64,000 nt of DNA from positions 12,175,704 through 12,239,703 of the forward strand of contig CM055114.1 of assembly GCA_029204225.1 (NCBI GenBank), written 5' to 3'. Below are positions 1 through 11,266 of the stretch, piece after piece. Position 1 is the stretch's first letter. Every line of letters begins with the position of its first letter. Both the position numbers and the translations under genes were made by a program. The DNA is from Diphasiastrum complanatum (taxonomy: Eukaryota > Streptophyta > Lycopodiopsida > Lycopodiales > Lycopodiaceae). Under the pieces are notes generated by a model that saw nothing but the letters and a program-made list of their open reading frames with translations, was not told where the DNA came from and did not search any database.

Positions 1-672
1 CTTACCCTCCACGGACCTTCGTAGGACACCGATACAAGTATGAGTAGCTGTGTTGCATGCTTCTGCCCAAAAAGTATTTGGCAAATGCTTGCTCTTAAGC
101 ATTGCCCTAGCCATCTCCACAATGGATCTGTTTTTTAGTTCTGCAACTCCTGTTTTGTCTCTTGATCCTCTGATCCTTGCAAAAGTTTATAAACTCTATT
201 GAAAAATACTCACTGCCACCATCTGATCTGAGGGTCTTAATATACCAACCTGTTGTTTTTCAACTAGAGCCTTGAACTCTCTAAACTTGCAAAAAGCATC
301 AGATTTTCTTGCTTATGAAAAAATCCAGATATGTCTACTATAGTCATCATTGAATGTGATGAAATAGTAACAACCATCAATGGACCTAGTTTGTATTGGT
401 CCACACAGATCACTATGAACAAGATCAGAATGCCATTGGCTCTTCTTGCTCCATCTTTGTGAAATCTCCTCTCTATGTTGTTTTACCCAAAATGCAACGC
501 TCACAAATTTTTTCTTCAAAAGAGATATCAGGCAATCCAACAACTAGACTACCTCTTTTAAGAATTTGCAAGCTTTGAGCACTGATATGACCAAACCTTT
601 GATGCCAAAGATCACTTCGACTATCAACAGTGCTTACCATAGCTTGAGTAAAAGATCTCGCATTCAATTTGT
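1..672 (-). pseudogene. Copia F integrase, 5' half of split element
   Basis: Integrase would insert the retrotransposon cDNA into the genome. Read leftward, the zinc-binding region (WHQRFGH, then CERCILGKT, about 473-610) is followed by the catalytic core: the first Asp in VHSDLCGP, the second in RSDGG near 210, and the Glu in GVAELKNR near 145. Frame changes around 310-480 and a small deletion between the second Asp and the Glu region break it. The integrase runs off the left edge of the window shortly after the Glu motif. Protease and gag lie directly upstream on the same strand, as in all Copia elements. The family assignment is firm; the fragment is certainly non-functional. Confidence 0.85.
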
Positions 673-1130
673 AGAGTCGATTCCCGTTGACTCTAGCTCA
701 TGTAGCAATGACTTTGTAGTGATTCTTGATGTCTTTGACAAGACATTTGTCACTGTCAAACTCAACCTTGAGTTGTTGATTAGCCATCGTCCCAAGATAT
801 AGTAGATTGTTAGCTAAGCTAGGTACATATTGCACATTGCTTATCTGCTTTATCTTCCCGCTGGCTAACTTCACTGGTACCACATTAACTCCTTTAACAG
901 ATAGCAATTTGCCATCAGCTTGTCCAACTTCATCGCCATTGTCAGTTTCCTTGAGTTTTGAAAACCACTTTTTCCTTGAAGTCATGTGCTTGGATGCACC
1001 ACTATCAATGTACCATGTATCCTTGGCTTCATCACGTGTCATTAATGTTGTAATGAACAATTTTGAACTCTCACCAGTATCACCTTCATATTGATCATCA
1101 TCGTATTGATGTTGATCAGTATAATTGTCT
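673..1130 (-). pseudogene. Copia F protease region
   Basis: Retrotransposon aspartic protease would cleave the gag-pol polyprotein. The catalytic signature DTWYIDSGASKHMTS is intact near 970-1020. It is followed by the usual run ending in a PSLANNLL-type segment that leads into the integrase zinc region. An acidic Asp/Tyr-rich stretch precedes the protease, where Copia elements normally have the nucleocapsid tail. No CCHC zinc knuckle is present, so the 3' part of gag has been deleted. Reading continuity with the gag start to the right is broken. Confidence 0.82.
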
Positions 1131-1370
1131 TCATAAGGGAATAATTGCATCTTTAACTGATAAGTTGATGACATTCTGGACTTTCCATTTTCTCCTATCA
1201 AATGCCCCTTGATCTTCTTCAATCATTGACCTTGTCTCTTCACCTGTCACGATCTCCCACAGCTCCTTTTCCATCAAAATGTTCCTCAGTTTGAATTTCC
1301 AAACTACATAGTTGCCGGCACCTTCCAATTTGCTTGACTCATTAAGGACACTCTCACTTAGAGTTGCCAT
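1131..1370 (-). pseudogene. Copia F gag N-terminus
   Basis: Start of the gag structural protein. The ATG at 1370 is the first after a leader of about 690 bp. The protein opens with MATLSESV and contains NYVVWKFKLRNILMEKELW, the conserved Trp-rich start of plant Copia gag (UBN2/DUF4219 type). Only about 60 residues of gag remain. The frame then runs into unrelated residues and a stop because most of gag, including the zinc knuckle, is deleted before the protease. It would assemble virus-like particles if complete; this copy cannot. Confidence 0.8.
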
Positions 1371-1440
1371 TTCTGGATAGATGAGTCTGGCTCACAAAAT
1401 TTATCACACCACAGAACTGTAAATTTTTGGTTGGACACTT

Positions 1441-1685
1441 GATAGCGGTATGACGTGCAGGTGCACAACTACTCGGGATTCTCTTTAGCTCACGCGCATG
1501 GATTTGATATTGGTACATATATGCGATATCGGTATGACGCGCGGATGGACGATTGCTCTAGATTTTCTTTACCTCTGGCGCATCGCTCCAATATTGGTAC
1601 TGATATGTGATATCGGTATGACCGCGTGGATGTATGCTCTTGGTTTTCCCTTACCTCTGGCGCGTCGATCGATATTGGTACGGAC
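1441..1685 (-). repeat. 84-bp tandem repeat in Copia F leader
   Basis: Nearly three head-to-tail units start at 1441, 1525 and 1609 (spacing 84 bp), each beginning gatatcggtatgac or a close variant and containing the palindrome gatatc. They lie in the untranslated leader between primer binding site and gag. Sequence similarity is plain by eye. A role in RNA packaging, translation or transcription is only a possibility. Confidence 0.8.
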
Positions 1686-1730
1686 AAGATGAAAAGTAGA
1701 GAGAATATAAGAACTTCCATAGAGACTATT

Positions 1731-1893
1731 CTCAACAGATTTTCAATCTGTCTGATGTTGCCTTGGCCTGTTGGATGCCTCCGGGACTGTGCTTTTCACA
1801 ACAACTAGGAAGTATTGTAAAAATCTCCCCACTCAACAGATTTTTAACTTGTTTGATGCTGCCCTGGCCTTTCTGATGCCTCCGGGACTGTGT
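1731..1893 (-). repeat. Second direct repeat in Copia F leader
   Basis: Two similar ~62 bp blocks begin at 1731 and 1832, 101 bp apart. Each starts ctcaacagattttnaa and ends with gatgcctccgggactgtg. Together with the 84-bp array this makes most of the leader internally repetitive. Confidence 0.75.
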
Positions 1894-2065
1894 CTTTGTT
1901 GCCCACTGATGGTCTGAGCTCCAAACCTACAAAATACACCAAAGAAGGATTTCTTCCAATTGATTTTATCTCTCCAAGCTTTCACCTCCCGTAAAGGACT
2001 TTTTGACTTCGTTGCGGAGCCTGTGACAAGCTGTATCCACTAATCAGGCACGCAGGACTATTGTT

Positions 2066-2077
2066 GCTCTGATACAA
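2066..2077 (-). other. Primer binding site of Copia F
   Basis: On the minus strand the 12 bases directly after the LTR read TTGTATCAGAGC. This is one base from TGGTATCAGAGC, which is complementary to the 3' end of initiator Met-tRNA and is the usual primer of plant Copia reverse transcription. It fixes the LTR as a 5' LTR and its strand as minus. Confidence 0.88.
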
Positions 2078-2340
2078 TGTCAAGAATTAGATATGCAACA
2101 TCAAGCATTCACCATAAGCAATCACCACAAGAAGGCGGAAGAAGAACACGCACTGTCACTCTATCACACTGACTCATACAGAATGTGAAATGTACAAATA
2201 AACCCTGAACCCCTAATAGAGAGAGAAAACCTACGAGTAGACTAATAGACTAGCCTACGGCTAATGACAACTGGTCACAGGTGTCAACATTAATATTCCT
2301 CGAAAACAGTAACAATGAAGTTTATCATTGATTTCTAACA
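2078..2340 (-). mobile_element. Copia F 5' LTR (263 bp)
   Basis: On the minus strand it begins TGTTAGAAATCAATG and ends AATTCTTGACA. The same 263-bp sequence occurs on the plus strand at 8969-9231, and a shorter diverged relative lies at 59397-59631. It is followed by a primer binding site and leader, so it is the 5' LTR. Confidence 0.93.
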
Positions 2341-2345
2341 CCTTA
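2341..2345. other. Target-site duplication CCTTA beside Copia F 5' LTR
   Basis: The five bases next to the outer end of the minus-strand LTR are cctta. The bases outside the plus-strand 3' LTR (9232-9236) are taagg, the exact reverse complement. This is what an inversion inside one element would leave. Confidence 0.7.
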
Positions 2346-4587
2346 TTCCACTTGTTCGCTTTAACAAGTATCTGAAAAGCTTTAGTTTTCTCAATCCTAA
2401 AGATCAAAATCTTTTAGGATAAACTATTGGTACAACACCGAATTTGAAAAGGAAGAATCTTCAAAGTACCATTTAACTCAATTTACTGGGAGTAATCTTA
2501 CTCTAGAGTTAAATCGATAAAAAGCATAGTACCAGGGGTCCAAAATCCCCACTAAGTGGGTACTTGCATGGAGAACCAAACCACTACCATTATTTTGTCA
2601 AGATTGGTTTAATAAAATTTAGACCGATTATTACAGCTTCACACAAAAAAACAACAGTATTAAGTTCTCAAAAAGCTAGGCTTAAGTAATTGACAAGTTG
2701 ATAAGGACTTTATACATGCATATTGCCCATGGAAAAGAGAAAACAAAATTCCTTCTACCACTATCAGAAGCAATATTCAAAACTGAGTTTACAGCTTTGA
2801 CACCCGTGCTCGAAGAAACCAAATTCCTTACACAAGTAACTAGTAACTCAAATTTCCTGAGTTTCCAAAATCACTTTCGGGAACCAACTTTGAAGTTACT
2901 ACGTATCAAGCCCTAAAAGGAATTTTGTGGATAAAAGTATGATGGTTGGAAAACTTGTGATGTGGAATTATTCACTTCAAAGTTTTCGTAGATATGTTAT
3001 TTACTCAAGAGAAATAGAATTTTATGTAGCTGAGTTACAAGATTCTCAGTGAGTTATGTGAGTAACATATGTTGATTTTAAAGAAATCTGAAGTTAATGA
3101 CATATGTGTTTATGTACTGGGTCATAGTGAGATTACTCTCATATGTGCACGTTTAATCTTGTTTGGATCTACTATGTATTCTTGGTTACTAAGGTTGTTT
3201 GGTGCACTTAACCTAGTGGTTGAACATAGACATATGATCAAGTATTGTGTTTCACAATTATTTGCAAAGTTAACAGATCTATAGGTTAACTTAAAAGTGA
3301 TTTGGATATGGGTCTAAATGTGGTGTTGTACATGTACAGTTAAGATCTGCACCTAGACATTTAAGATTTTTAAATCATGAGCAATTAACTTGAGCAGTTG
3401 ATTTACTCCTATGAAAGTTAATTGGTAAAACACGAAGTGTGAAGATCATCCACCAGAAACTGTTTGTTTTGTATGTATTACTTGTAAGCCACATAATTTA
3501 TGAGCCATTTGGATTCATTAGGGAATTGTGTGCATAGGATACTGAATTCTTGGATGAGTATTTCTTAGTTTATAATAAACTTGATTCATTTGTGATAGTA
3601 TCCCTATGAGCTCAATTGGATACCGGATCCTAATGGTGCCAAGAATGGTAAACTGAATTTTGGGAATTCAGCAGAACTTCGTAATCTCTAGATGTTGTTC
3701 TAGGAGATTGTATAAAGTTTATATTGTTAAAGATGATTATTATAATAGTCTTTAATTACTTGGTTGATTGTAGAATTTGGAACTCATAATTTGATTAAGA
3801 ATCGGCTTGAAAGAATATTTTTGGAATCCAGTGATTTTTCTTGTGAAAAAGATTTCAGGTTGATTCTTGTATTTCTTGAGTTGTATGTTGTACATATACT
3901 CTAGTATTTTTCAATGATTAAGTATGGTTTTGGAATCCTGTAAATTATGATTGATGAATCGTAAGATTCTAAATGTTTATAATTGACGGATCATAAATTG
4001 ATATTTAAAGGCCATTTGAAGCCTATAAGAAAATGTGAGGATTCTCAAGATAATGAGTAATTCTTGATCAATTAAGAGAGTCAAGGATTTAGATTTGTTG
4101 GTTGAACTCTAAATTCCTTTACTCCAGCACATATTGAGATTGTGTGGATCTCACAGGCATTTTCATTAAGTAATTGCTTACTTATGAAAAATTTGCTTAC
4201 CTTACTAATTGTACTCTATAAGTGTACGATGCTAGAAATGGGACTGCTAACTCATTTGTGTATTCAGAGTACAAATATTACAGGCAAGAGGTATGCATGA
4301 AGAGTTGTGACCTATTTATAGTGACCTGCATGGGAATTGCATGGGCTCATGCCCCGGTTCCTACTCTCTATAAATTGAGGTAGAGATTATCCCGTCAACG
4401 ACTTTGGTCTAGGTTACTTGTTGAGCTCTTCTCCTCTTGCTATCACATGGCATGGCTTGGAGGCTAGATCTAGGAGGATTCTCCAGGAGGGATCTAGGTT
4501 TGGCTGGGTGGTTTTGCTCCATAGTCTCTCTTGTGTTTTTCTATCCTCATCTTAGCGGTTTCTCCCTTAGCGGTCTTTACAATCATG
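2346..4587. other. No gene seen; AT-rich DNA
   Basis: Only short chance reading frames on both strands and no recognisable domain. Near the right end, ctatttatag at 4312-4321 and ctataaattg at 4368-4377 are TATA-like and may belong to the LTR whose 3' end lies at 4786. Confidence 0.5.
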
Positions 4588-4786
4588 CTCTAGAATCAAA
4601 CCCCTATCCTTTGAATGATCTCCATTCATTAATAATGGAACATTACTTTGCCTATTTTGGTGAAGTTTTGTTACTTTTGTCTAGTTTCTTGATTTCTTGA
4701 GTATTTTCTTGATTTCTTGCATTTCCATTATAATTTGATGTTAATGAATGGATTAGATGTTTGAATGCTAAGGTTGGCACATGACA
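4588..4786 (+). mobile_element. 3' part of an LTR, plus strand
   Basis: About 200 bp ending in ...ttggcacatgaca is matched, in reverse complement, at 12415-12625, where it is directly followed by a primer binding site. So this is the 3' part of an LTR whose 5' limit I cannot place. Here it is not followed by a primer binding site but by an oppositely oriented Copia fragment, so it is a 3' LTR, a solo LTR or a truncated copy. Confidence 0.6.
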
Positions 4787-5601
4787 TCCTTCATGCATAC
4801 ACCTAGCAACATATGCTCAAAGAAATCATTAGCAATAACCTTTTCCAAGGAATAACCTTCACCACCTCCATTGATGAAGTTAGCTCTTTCCTTACCTTTT
4901 GCATGCTTGCACTTGCCATGAAGAACCACCATTATCCTCATAGCTAGCCAAGTTAGCACAAAGATGAAAATCTCCAAGAAGCATATTAGATCTTGATCTA
5001 GATCTAGCATAAGGAAGCTTGTTAGACTTTACATAAGATCCACCAATCTTATTGATGCTAAAAGAGAACTTTGGAAAGTTGAGACCAATCTCCTTTTCCA
5101 TTCCATCCTTTTTGTTAGCCATAACAAAAGCATCAAGCTTGAAAAGTCTACCTTGTCTATTGCCCCTAGCAACCAAATTTTTTTCCTATCTAATGAAACA
5201 AGCATCACCACCAAACTTTATGATGTATCCTTTCTCTATCATTTGACCAACACTTAACAAATTTTTTGAAAGTGAAGGATGTAAAGAACACCATCAAGTC
5301 TTGCTTTCCTATTAGTAGAAAGACAAATATGAATTGAACCAATACCTTCAATCACACACATACCACCATACTATCAGTCCACCATGAATCTTTGTCACCT
5401 TCACTTGATATTAGACTTGAAGAACACATCAAAAGAGAATCACCACCACCTAGATCCTCATCATTTGTAGTAAAGTTGATTTGCTTGCTACCTTCATCTT
5501 TTTGCTTCTTCAAACATTCATTAGCAAAATGCCCTTTGATACCACTAAAAGCATTTCAACTTAGACTTATCTGTCTTTTTGCCAAAAGAGGAAGTCTCAC
5601 C
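4787..5601 (-). pseudogene. Copia A-like protease to pre-integrase fragment
   Basis: Leftward from the gag below come a damaged zinc-knuckle region, a decayed protease start near 5360-5390 (SWWTDS, where the family has WWIDSGAS), and a NLLSVGQM-type segment. A pre-integrase stretch follows with GNRQGRLFKLDAF and then LPYARSRSRS. Compared with elements A1 and A2, the HHCC-bearing segment before LPYARS is deleted. Several stops interrupt it. The integrase core is absent; the fragment ends against the LTR at 4786. Confidence 0.72.
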
Positions 5602-6272
5602 TTAATCTTGCCCTTTAGACCATTTTCTTTTGCCTTTGCCCTTGAGCTTTCCTTTGATGAACATAGCCTCCTCTTCATAATGAGATGTTGATGTAGATCC
5701 ACCTCTTGCTTGAAGCCTAAACTCCTCATTCGCCAAAATCTCTTGCAAATCCACAATGCTTGACAAAATCTTTTGAATAGCAAAGCTTTGAACATGATTA
5801 GCATGATCATCCAACAAGCCATTAAGTATAACTTGAACAAGTTCTACCTCCTTAATGCTCTCATCAACACATGCTAACTCATTATTGAATGCTTTAACTC
5901 TCAATACAAAAGCATGAGTACTCTCTTCCTTCTTTTGTAAACTTTGAAAGATTTGTCTTCTTAGAGTCAACACTCTAGATGTAGACTTGGACTCATAAAG
6001 CTTCTTCAAAGCTTCCCAAGCCTCTGGAGATGAATTGCTCTTAATCTCCTTGAGTAGCTCATTTGTAAGATTTATCTTGATCATGTGTAGAGCTTTCTTT
6101 GCTCTCTTGTCATACCTCACTTGATCTTGACATGCTTGAGGCCTCTCCTTGCAACAATCTCCATCAACTCATTCATCCCCAATAAAGACTCCATCCTCAC
6201 CTTCCAAGTAGAATAGTTGATTGAGGTAAGCCTATCATTGCTCTCAAACATAAAGCCTCCACTTGTAGCCAT
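5602..6272 (-). pseudogene. Copia A-like gag
   Basis: Gag of a Copia element, relative of the A group at 31.8 and 47.4 kb. The likely start is the ATG at 6272, preceded by a leader that matches the A2 leader (ttgaaagagaagatcaggtca in both). The first part holds the STWKVRMESLLGMN motif, then a frameshift near 6130. The remaining 172 residues carry the UBN2 core (LKKLYESKSTSRVLTLRRQI) and a Lys-rich tail before the zinc knuckle. The leader is cut off near 6375, so this insertion has lost its own primer binding site and 5' LTR. Confidence 0.82.
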
Positions 6273-6375
6273 GTTAAAGTGACCTGATCTTCTCTTTCAA
6301 CCTATTCCAATGCACAAAGAACTCTCTTGAATGTCAACAAATGAACTCAATAAGAAATCACAAAGATATGGAACC

Positions 6376-7485
6376 TATCAAATCTCTTTCTTGCACCAGT
6401 ATGAGGTCAGAAAGACGTAAATTTTGGCTAATGGTTATCTTTTCCCAATGGTATCCATGCGACCAAGTGACTAATTGGAAGGTTTTGTGGTGAATGGGGT
6501 TTTCACCTCGTGCTAATCCATGCTAGGTGGTGATAGAATGTATGCGTAGGATTCGAAAGTGGTCTAAGCATGGTGAAAGGGTTTTAAAATATTTTCAATG
6601 TCAGAATGTCTAAGAATTGTTGACTGCATGAAAGGTGGGACTAATGATCGAATCGTGTTGTTTCTATTAGCATTAACTTGTAGGGTTATGTCGTTTAAAG
6701 TCCGGTACTTGCTCATATCGTACTGTTTAGAGCTAACAAACATATAGTGTCTTGCTAGAATACATGAGAAATTGGGTTGTTTGAATGCGTAAAGTTATCA
6801 AAATCACCTAACCGACGTATGTGATTATGGTCTTGCTCGCACTATGGGATGAATAATTGACTTTTTTTTTTCAAGTTGCTAAAACGTAAATATTTGTATT
6901 ACGAAATTTTGGTCATTGATGTCATCATGGAAATTCATAGACGAACTAGTGGTTCACGATCTAACTAGTTGAAGTGTCAAAGTTTGAAAACATTTTGTCA
7001 TCATTTATGGAGAGTGTTAATTGGGCCCGACCCTAGTGAAACACCAGAGCGGGTAGTCCGTCGGAAACATATGAAATATGCTGTCATGGTTAAGTGATTG
7101 TCGCAAAATATGCACACCACTTCCAATACTATCTAGTAAAACACCTAGACCCGGAACCTGGGAATGCTATCATCCAGTGAACAGGCCAGTATGCGTAATG
7201 TAAGCTCCATGTCTCATTTGACCTATCCCACCTGAAAGTATAGTGTCTAGGGTGTCCAAGAAAAAAACAGAACAAATTTAATGGATGTACCCTTACCAAT
7301 CATAGGTTGGACTTTAGCAAACACGTGACCAAATCTCAAAGACTAAAGTAGGTGTCTAGAAGTGAGCTAACACCAAAAATGAGTTGGACCTCGTATGATG
7401 GGGGAAGAGGATTAGTTCCAGCCCACACGTAGTGATGTTTGCCACTTGAGGTAGAGAGGACCTCTATGCTATTACTTTTTCACCC
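6376..7485. repeat. No gene; diverged dispersed repeat at 6985-7460
   Basis: No coding domain seen. The stretch around 6985-7460 resembles the reverse complement of about 29270-29580. Shared blocks include ttaattggrcccgacc, gtgaaacaccagagc, a block ending cacctagacccg, and ttccagccca. The family is unidentified. Confidence 0.45.
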
Positions 7486-8395
7486 CTAGCTATGGAAACA
7501 GAAATGGAAGCTATAACAAAAAATAGGACGTGGAACTTGGTTGAGCTGCCTGATGATAAGATGCCTATCACTTGCAAATGGATATACAAGATCAAATATG
7601 GAGCTGATGGACAACTCAACAAGTACAAAGCACGGTTGGTTGCAAGAGGACTTGAGCAGCAGGAAGGTATTGATTTTGAGAAAACCTTTGCACCCATAGC
7701 TAAGATGGTAACTATATGTTCTATCATTGCTATTTCTGTTTTCTATGGTTGGAAGATCCAGCAAATGGACGTTTTTTTTTGCTTTTCTTAATGGAGTGCT
7801 GGATGAAGAGGTGTACTTAGTACAACCTCAAGGATTTGTTGAGCCAGAGAGAGAGCATCTCGTTTGTAAGCTCAACAAAGCCATTTATGGATTGAAGCAC
7901 ACCACGGGCGTGGTAATCTTGCATTGATGAACACTTCAAGCGAAGGGGAATGGTAAAGAGTGATGTTGATCCTAATCTTTACATTCTAAGACAAGACGCA
8001 GATATAGTGCTCATTGTGTTGTACGTGGATGATTTGATTATTACAGTGAGTAATGAGAGCTTAATTGATGAAATAAAATCAGATCTTTCCAATGCTTTTG
8101 ACATGAGTGATCTAGGATTGATGCACTATTGTCTTGGCATTGAAGTATGGCAAAAGAAAGACATGGTCTTTCTTACACAAAGCAAATATGCATGAGATTT
8201 GCTTTATAAGTTCAATATGCAGGATTGTACGCCTTTGAGTACACCTATGGATGTCAGCATGAAGCTTACTGCATATGATGAATCTGAGAAAGTGGATGCT
8301 TATTTGTATAGATAACTGGTGGGTAGTTTGATTTATTTGACCTGATATTTCTTATGTTGTTGGTGTTGTTAGTCGATTTATGCAAGATCCTAGTC
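7486..8395 (+). pseudogene. Copia F reverse transcriptase
   Basis: Reverse transcriptase would copy element RNA into DNA. It starts abruptly at METEMEAITKNRTWNLVELP (7492), the canonical beginning of plant Copia RT, with unrelated DNA immediately upstream. Then come CKWIYKIKY, KARLVARG, FAPIAKM and QQMDV. A T-run near 7770 causes a frameshift into an AFLNG frame, and a second break falls near 7915. The catalytic box LYVDDLI is near 8020. Stops at 8193 and 8314 and a small deletion near 8340 complete the damage. It is the missing 3' half of the element whose 5' half is at 1-2340. Confidence 0.9.
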
Positions 8396-8968
8396 AAGCA
8401 CATTGGAAGTCTGCTAAACGTATTCTCAGATACATTTGAGGGACATTGAATTATGGTTTGAAGTATGATTAGCCTGAAGCGCCAATGTTGGTAGGTTATA
8501 CAGATGTCGATTGGGCAAGTGATGTCAAAAGATCTACCAGTGGTCATACATTCAGTTATGGTACAGCTGCAATTTCATGGAGCAGCAGAAAGCAACCTAC
8601 AGTAGCCTTATCATCGACGGAAGCTAAATATCGAGCACTCAGCAATGCTACACAAGAAGTGGTATGGTTACGAAGATTGCTTTGTGGATCTAGGTCAACC
8701 ACAGGTGGATGTGACTGCTATATCTTGCGATAATCAAAGTTGCATTCACCTTGCCAAAAATCCAGTTCTACATGCTCGAACCAAGCACATCGAAATACAC
8801 TACCATTTTGTTCGAGAGAAAATTCTTGATGGAGCCATTGATCTTGTTTTTTGTAAATATGAAGATCAAACGGCAGATATTTTCACTAAGTCATTAGGTA
8901 GATGTAAATTTGGGAGGTTTCGTACTCTATTGGGAATAGAAGAATGTAATTTTATCATTGAGGGAGAG
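8396..8968 (+). pseudogene. Copia F RNase H
   Basis: Ribonuclease H would degrade the RNA strand during reverse transcription. Visible motifs in order are AHWKSAKRILRYI, YTDVDWASD (first catalytic Asp), SSTEAKYRAL (Glu), SCDNQSCIHLAKNP (Asp) and ARTKHIEIHYHFVREKI, then the C-terminal ADIFTKSLG. The frame changes near 8720 and there are stops near 8440 and 8470. The reading frame ends right at the LTR, as is normal for Copia. Confidence 0.9.
8958..8968 (+). other. Polypurine tract of Copia F
   Basis: The purine-rich run ttgagggagag lies immediately before the TG of the 3' LTR. It is the plus-strand priming site for reverse transcription. Confidence 0.8.
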
Positions 8969-9231
8969 TGTTAGAAATCAATGATAAACTTCATTGTTAT
9001 TGTTTACGAGGTACATTAATGTTGACAGTTGTGACCAGCTGTCATTAGCCGTAGGCTAGTCTATTAGTCTACTCGTAGGTTTTCTCTCTCTATCAGGGAT
9101 TCAGGGTTTATTTGTACATTTCACATTCTGTATGAGTTAGTGTGATAGAGTGACAGTGCGTGTTCTTCTTCCGCCTTCTTGTGGTGATTGCTAATGGTGA
9201 ATGCTTGATGTTGCATATCTAATTCTTGACA
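8969..9231 (+). mobile_element. Copia F 3' LTR (263 bp)
   Basis: Begins TGTTAGAAATCAATG and ends AATTCTTGACA. It has the same length as the LTR at 2078-2340 and is almost identical to it in reverse complement, apart from scattered substitutions. RNase H and a polypurine tract precede it, so it is a 3' LTR. Confidence 0.93.
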
Positions 9232-9236
9232 TAAGG
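9232..9236. other. Target-site duplication TAAGG
   Basis: Five bases outside the 3' LTR of the 3' half of Copia F. They are the reverse complement of cctta at 2341-2345. Confidence 0.7.
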
Positions 9237-10272
9237 TCGTAATTTTTGAGAAGTAGCTCCATATTTGATAAAATAACAGGAGTATCGAATATTGTAAAGA
9301 GTACTCGGATCAAAATATTATTGATTTTCCCTTGATTTAGGCAATTTTAACGAAGTAACGAAAATGAACTGTATGGTAAAAAAAGGAGGTAGCCTAGCAT
9401 TTACTTGTGTCAATGGAATTTTTGGGGACCTTCGCCAAAAGAATTTTCAGGTGATCGAAAAATCTGAGGAAGAAAATGAGACACATGTGTAGGTAAATGT
9501 GACAATGTTATGTAATTTGGATTGGTTAATTATCCGTGTTTGGAAATTGCATAGCACCGGTTTTTTGAATTCACTAAGTTGAATTTATTTTAAATATCTA
9601 TAGGACCATGAGTTGACCCTATTTGTTATTGGAAATTGTGATACGAAATGAGAAATGAGCCTTATTCCTAAGAGTTGGAACTCTCAGATGCTAGGAATTC
9701 AGGATGATAGTACCAACCATAGGGGTTGTTTATGTGACGGTAAAGCCATGTGCAGATTCTTGTTAAATCACAAATTTGAGCTGGATTATTGCGATCCATT
9801 AGAAACAAATTTGGGGGTACTCCAATATTTGGTGGGATAGATATATGCGTATGTGGTATTGGAAATCCAGATGGAGTTCAAGCGAGCGATATTACACTGA
9901 TGCAAAATTCAAATACCAATACAGCAACAACGAGCTTTTTGATGATGAAATTGGTATCAACATTGCTTCAATGAAGTCAATAATAAGAGATCCATCCAAA
10001 GATCTAAAGCAAATCTGCACCGAGCTACCAATTAATGAATCTAATGTGATATTGATGGAAGGAGTTGGTGCAAAATCCTTGAATATTCTTGCATTAGAGG
10101 ATGTCATCAATCCTATTTGAATATTTGACGACAATTTTGTTCTATTAGGTCACCGAGGTGGATGAACCATGTGCTCGTTAAACAATTAAGACCATAAAAC
10201 AAAATAGAAAAGAGTGGGAAGGGCTCGTGAAGAGGAGGTCACGGTCTCAGCTGAGGAGTCGGGAGGTTGTCG
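9237..10272. other. No recognisable gene
   Basis: Short frames at 9655-10120 (plus) contain no motif I recognise and have no partner elsewhere in the window. Confidence 0.45.
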
Positions 10273-10343
10273 GCTCGGTCGAAAGCTGAGGAACAAAACG
10301 CTCGGTCGAGAGCTGAGGACAAATGCTCGGTCGAGAGCTGAGT
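10273..10343 (+). repeat. Short direct repeats, ~26 bp
   Basis: Three copies of gctcggtcgaragctgag start at 10273, 10300 and 10325. Local base composition is more GC-rich than the surroundings. Confidence 0.7.
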
Positions 10344-10400
10344 CTCGTTATGGGTAGAGATAGCAGTACTGTCTCAAGTAAAATTAACCTGCTGCGGAAG

Positions 10401-10562
10401 GATTGGTCATAGATTGATTGCTGGCCACAAAATCAGAGTAAATTTGCAAAGATCAGGTGCTCGGATTGGTCGTAGATTGATTGCTGGCCACAAAATCAGA
10501 GTAAATTTGCAAAGATCATGTGCTCGGATTGGTCGTAGATTGATTGCTGGCCACAAAATCAA
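10401..10562 (+). repeat. 63-bp tandem repeat, 2.6 units
   Basis: Two full units (10401-10463 and 10464-10526) and a partial third start with gattggtc and contain gattgctggccacaaaatca. Units differ by only one or two bases. The length is exactly 21 codons and an 80-codon frame (10414-10656) stays open across the array, but nothing else suggests it is a gene. Confidence 0.88.
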
Positions 10563-10656
10563 ATGGAAATCAATGGTAAAAAGCAAAAGTGGAAGATCCT
10601 TTGTAGAAAGAATGTGGATCAACGATGCTTGGCTTGAATGCAAGAAGAAAAACTGA

Positions 10657-11266
10657 ATTTCAGAAGATAGAGCAGCTTGTACACTGAGTTCTAGACTTCT
10701 TGTTACGTTGAGCTTGTGTGGGAAAGTTGAGAGCGGAAAGTAAATGCATGTTCACTGGGTGATTCGTCAAGATGTTAGTTGGTAAGCCAAGGCTGTTGTA
10801 AAGCGGAATAGGGTATGAAGTGCTTTGCTCGAAATATCAACAGCAAAAGAAGGCCTACTTTGTGCCTAAATCCGCAAACTGCCAACGCATTGCATAGCTT
10901 TTTCTCAGAAGCATTTGTCGTTGTGCAGGTAATTGGCAACATCATTGATTTGGTTGGATGATGCTAAGCGGTGAAATTTTTTTCAAAGCAGGATACCAGA
11001 TCTGGTTTGAGGTCAAGATCCATTGAATGGGATGGTAGGCAAGAATAACTCCAATGTATCAGATCATTAAAACAATACTCAGAGATGCTGGAAATAAACT
11101 TGCTATGCAGGAGTTCACGATCCTTCCTGTTGGTGGTTCGTCATTCAAGGAAACAATGAAGATAACAGTGGATCTGAGAAAGTCAGTTAGGAAAATTTTG
11201 AAAGACAAGCTGACAATGAACGTCTTAGTGTTCAGGACATCATCCATTATTTTTGGTGGGTGAGGT
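10657..11266. other. No recognisable gene
   Basis: No domain, repeat or terminal structure seen. A 69-codon frame at 11054-11263 has no recognisable motif. Confidence 0.4.

Noticed and set aside
10401-10562. CRISPR-like array
   Set aside because: Units are tandem without spacers, and the DNA is clearly a plant nuclear genome.
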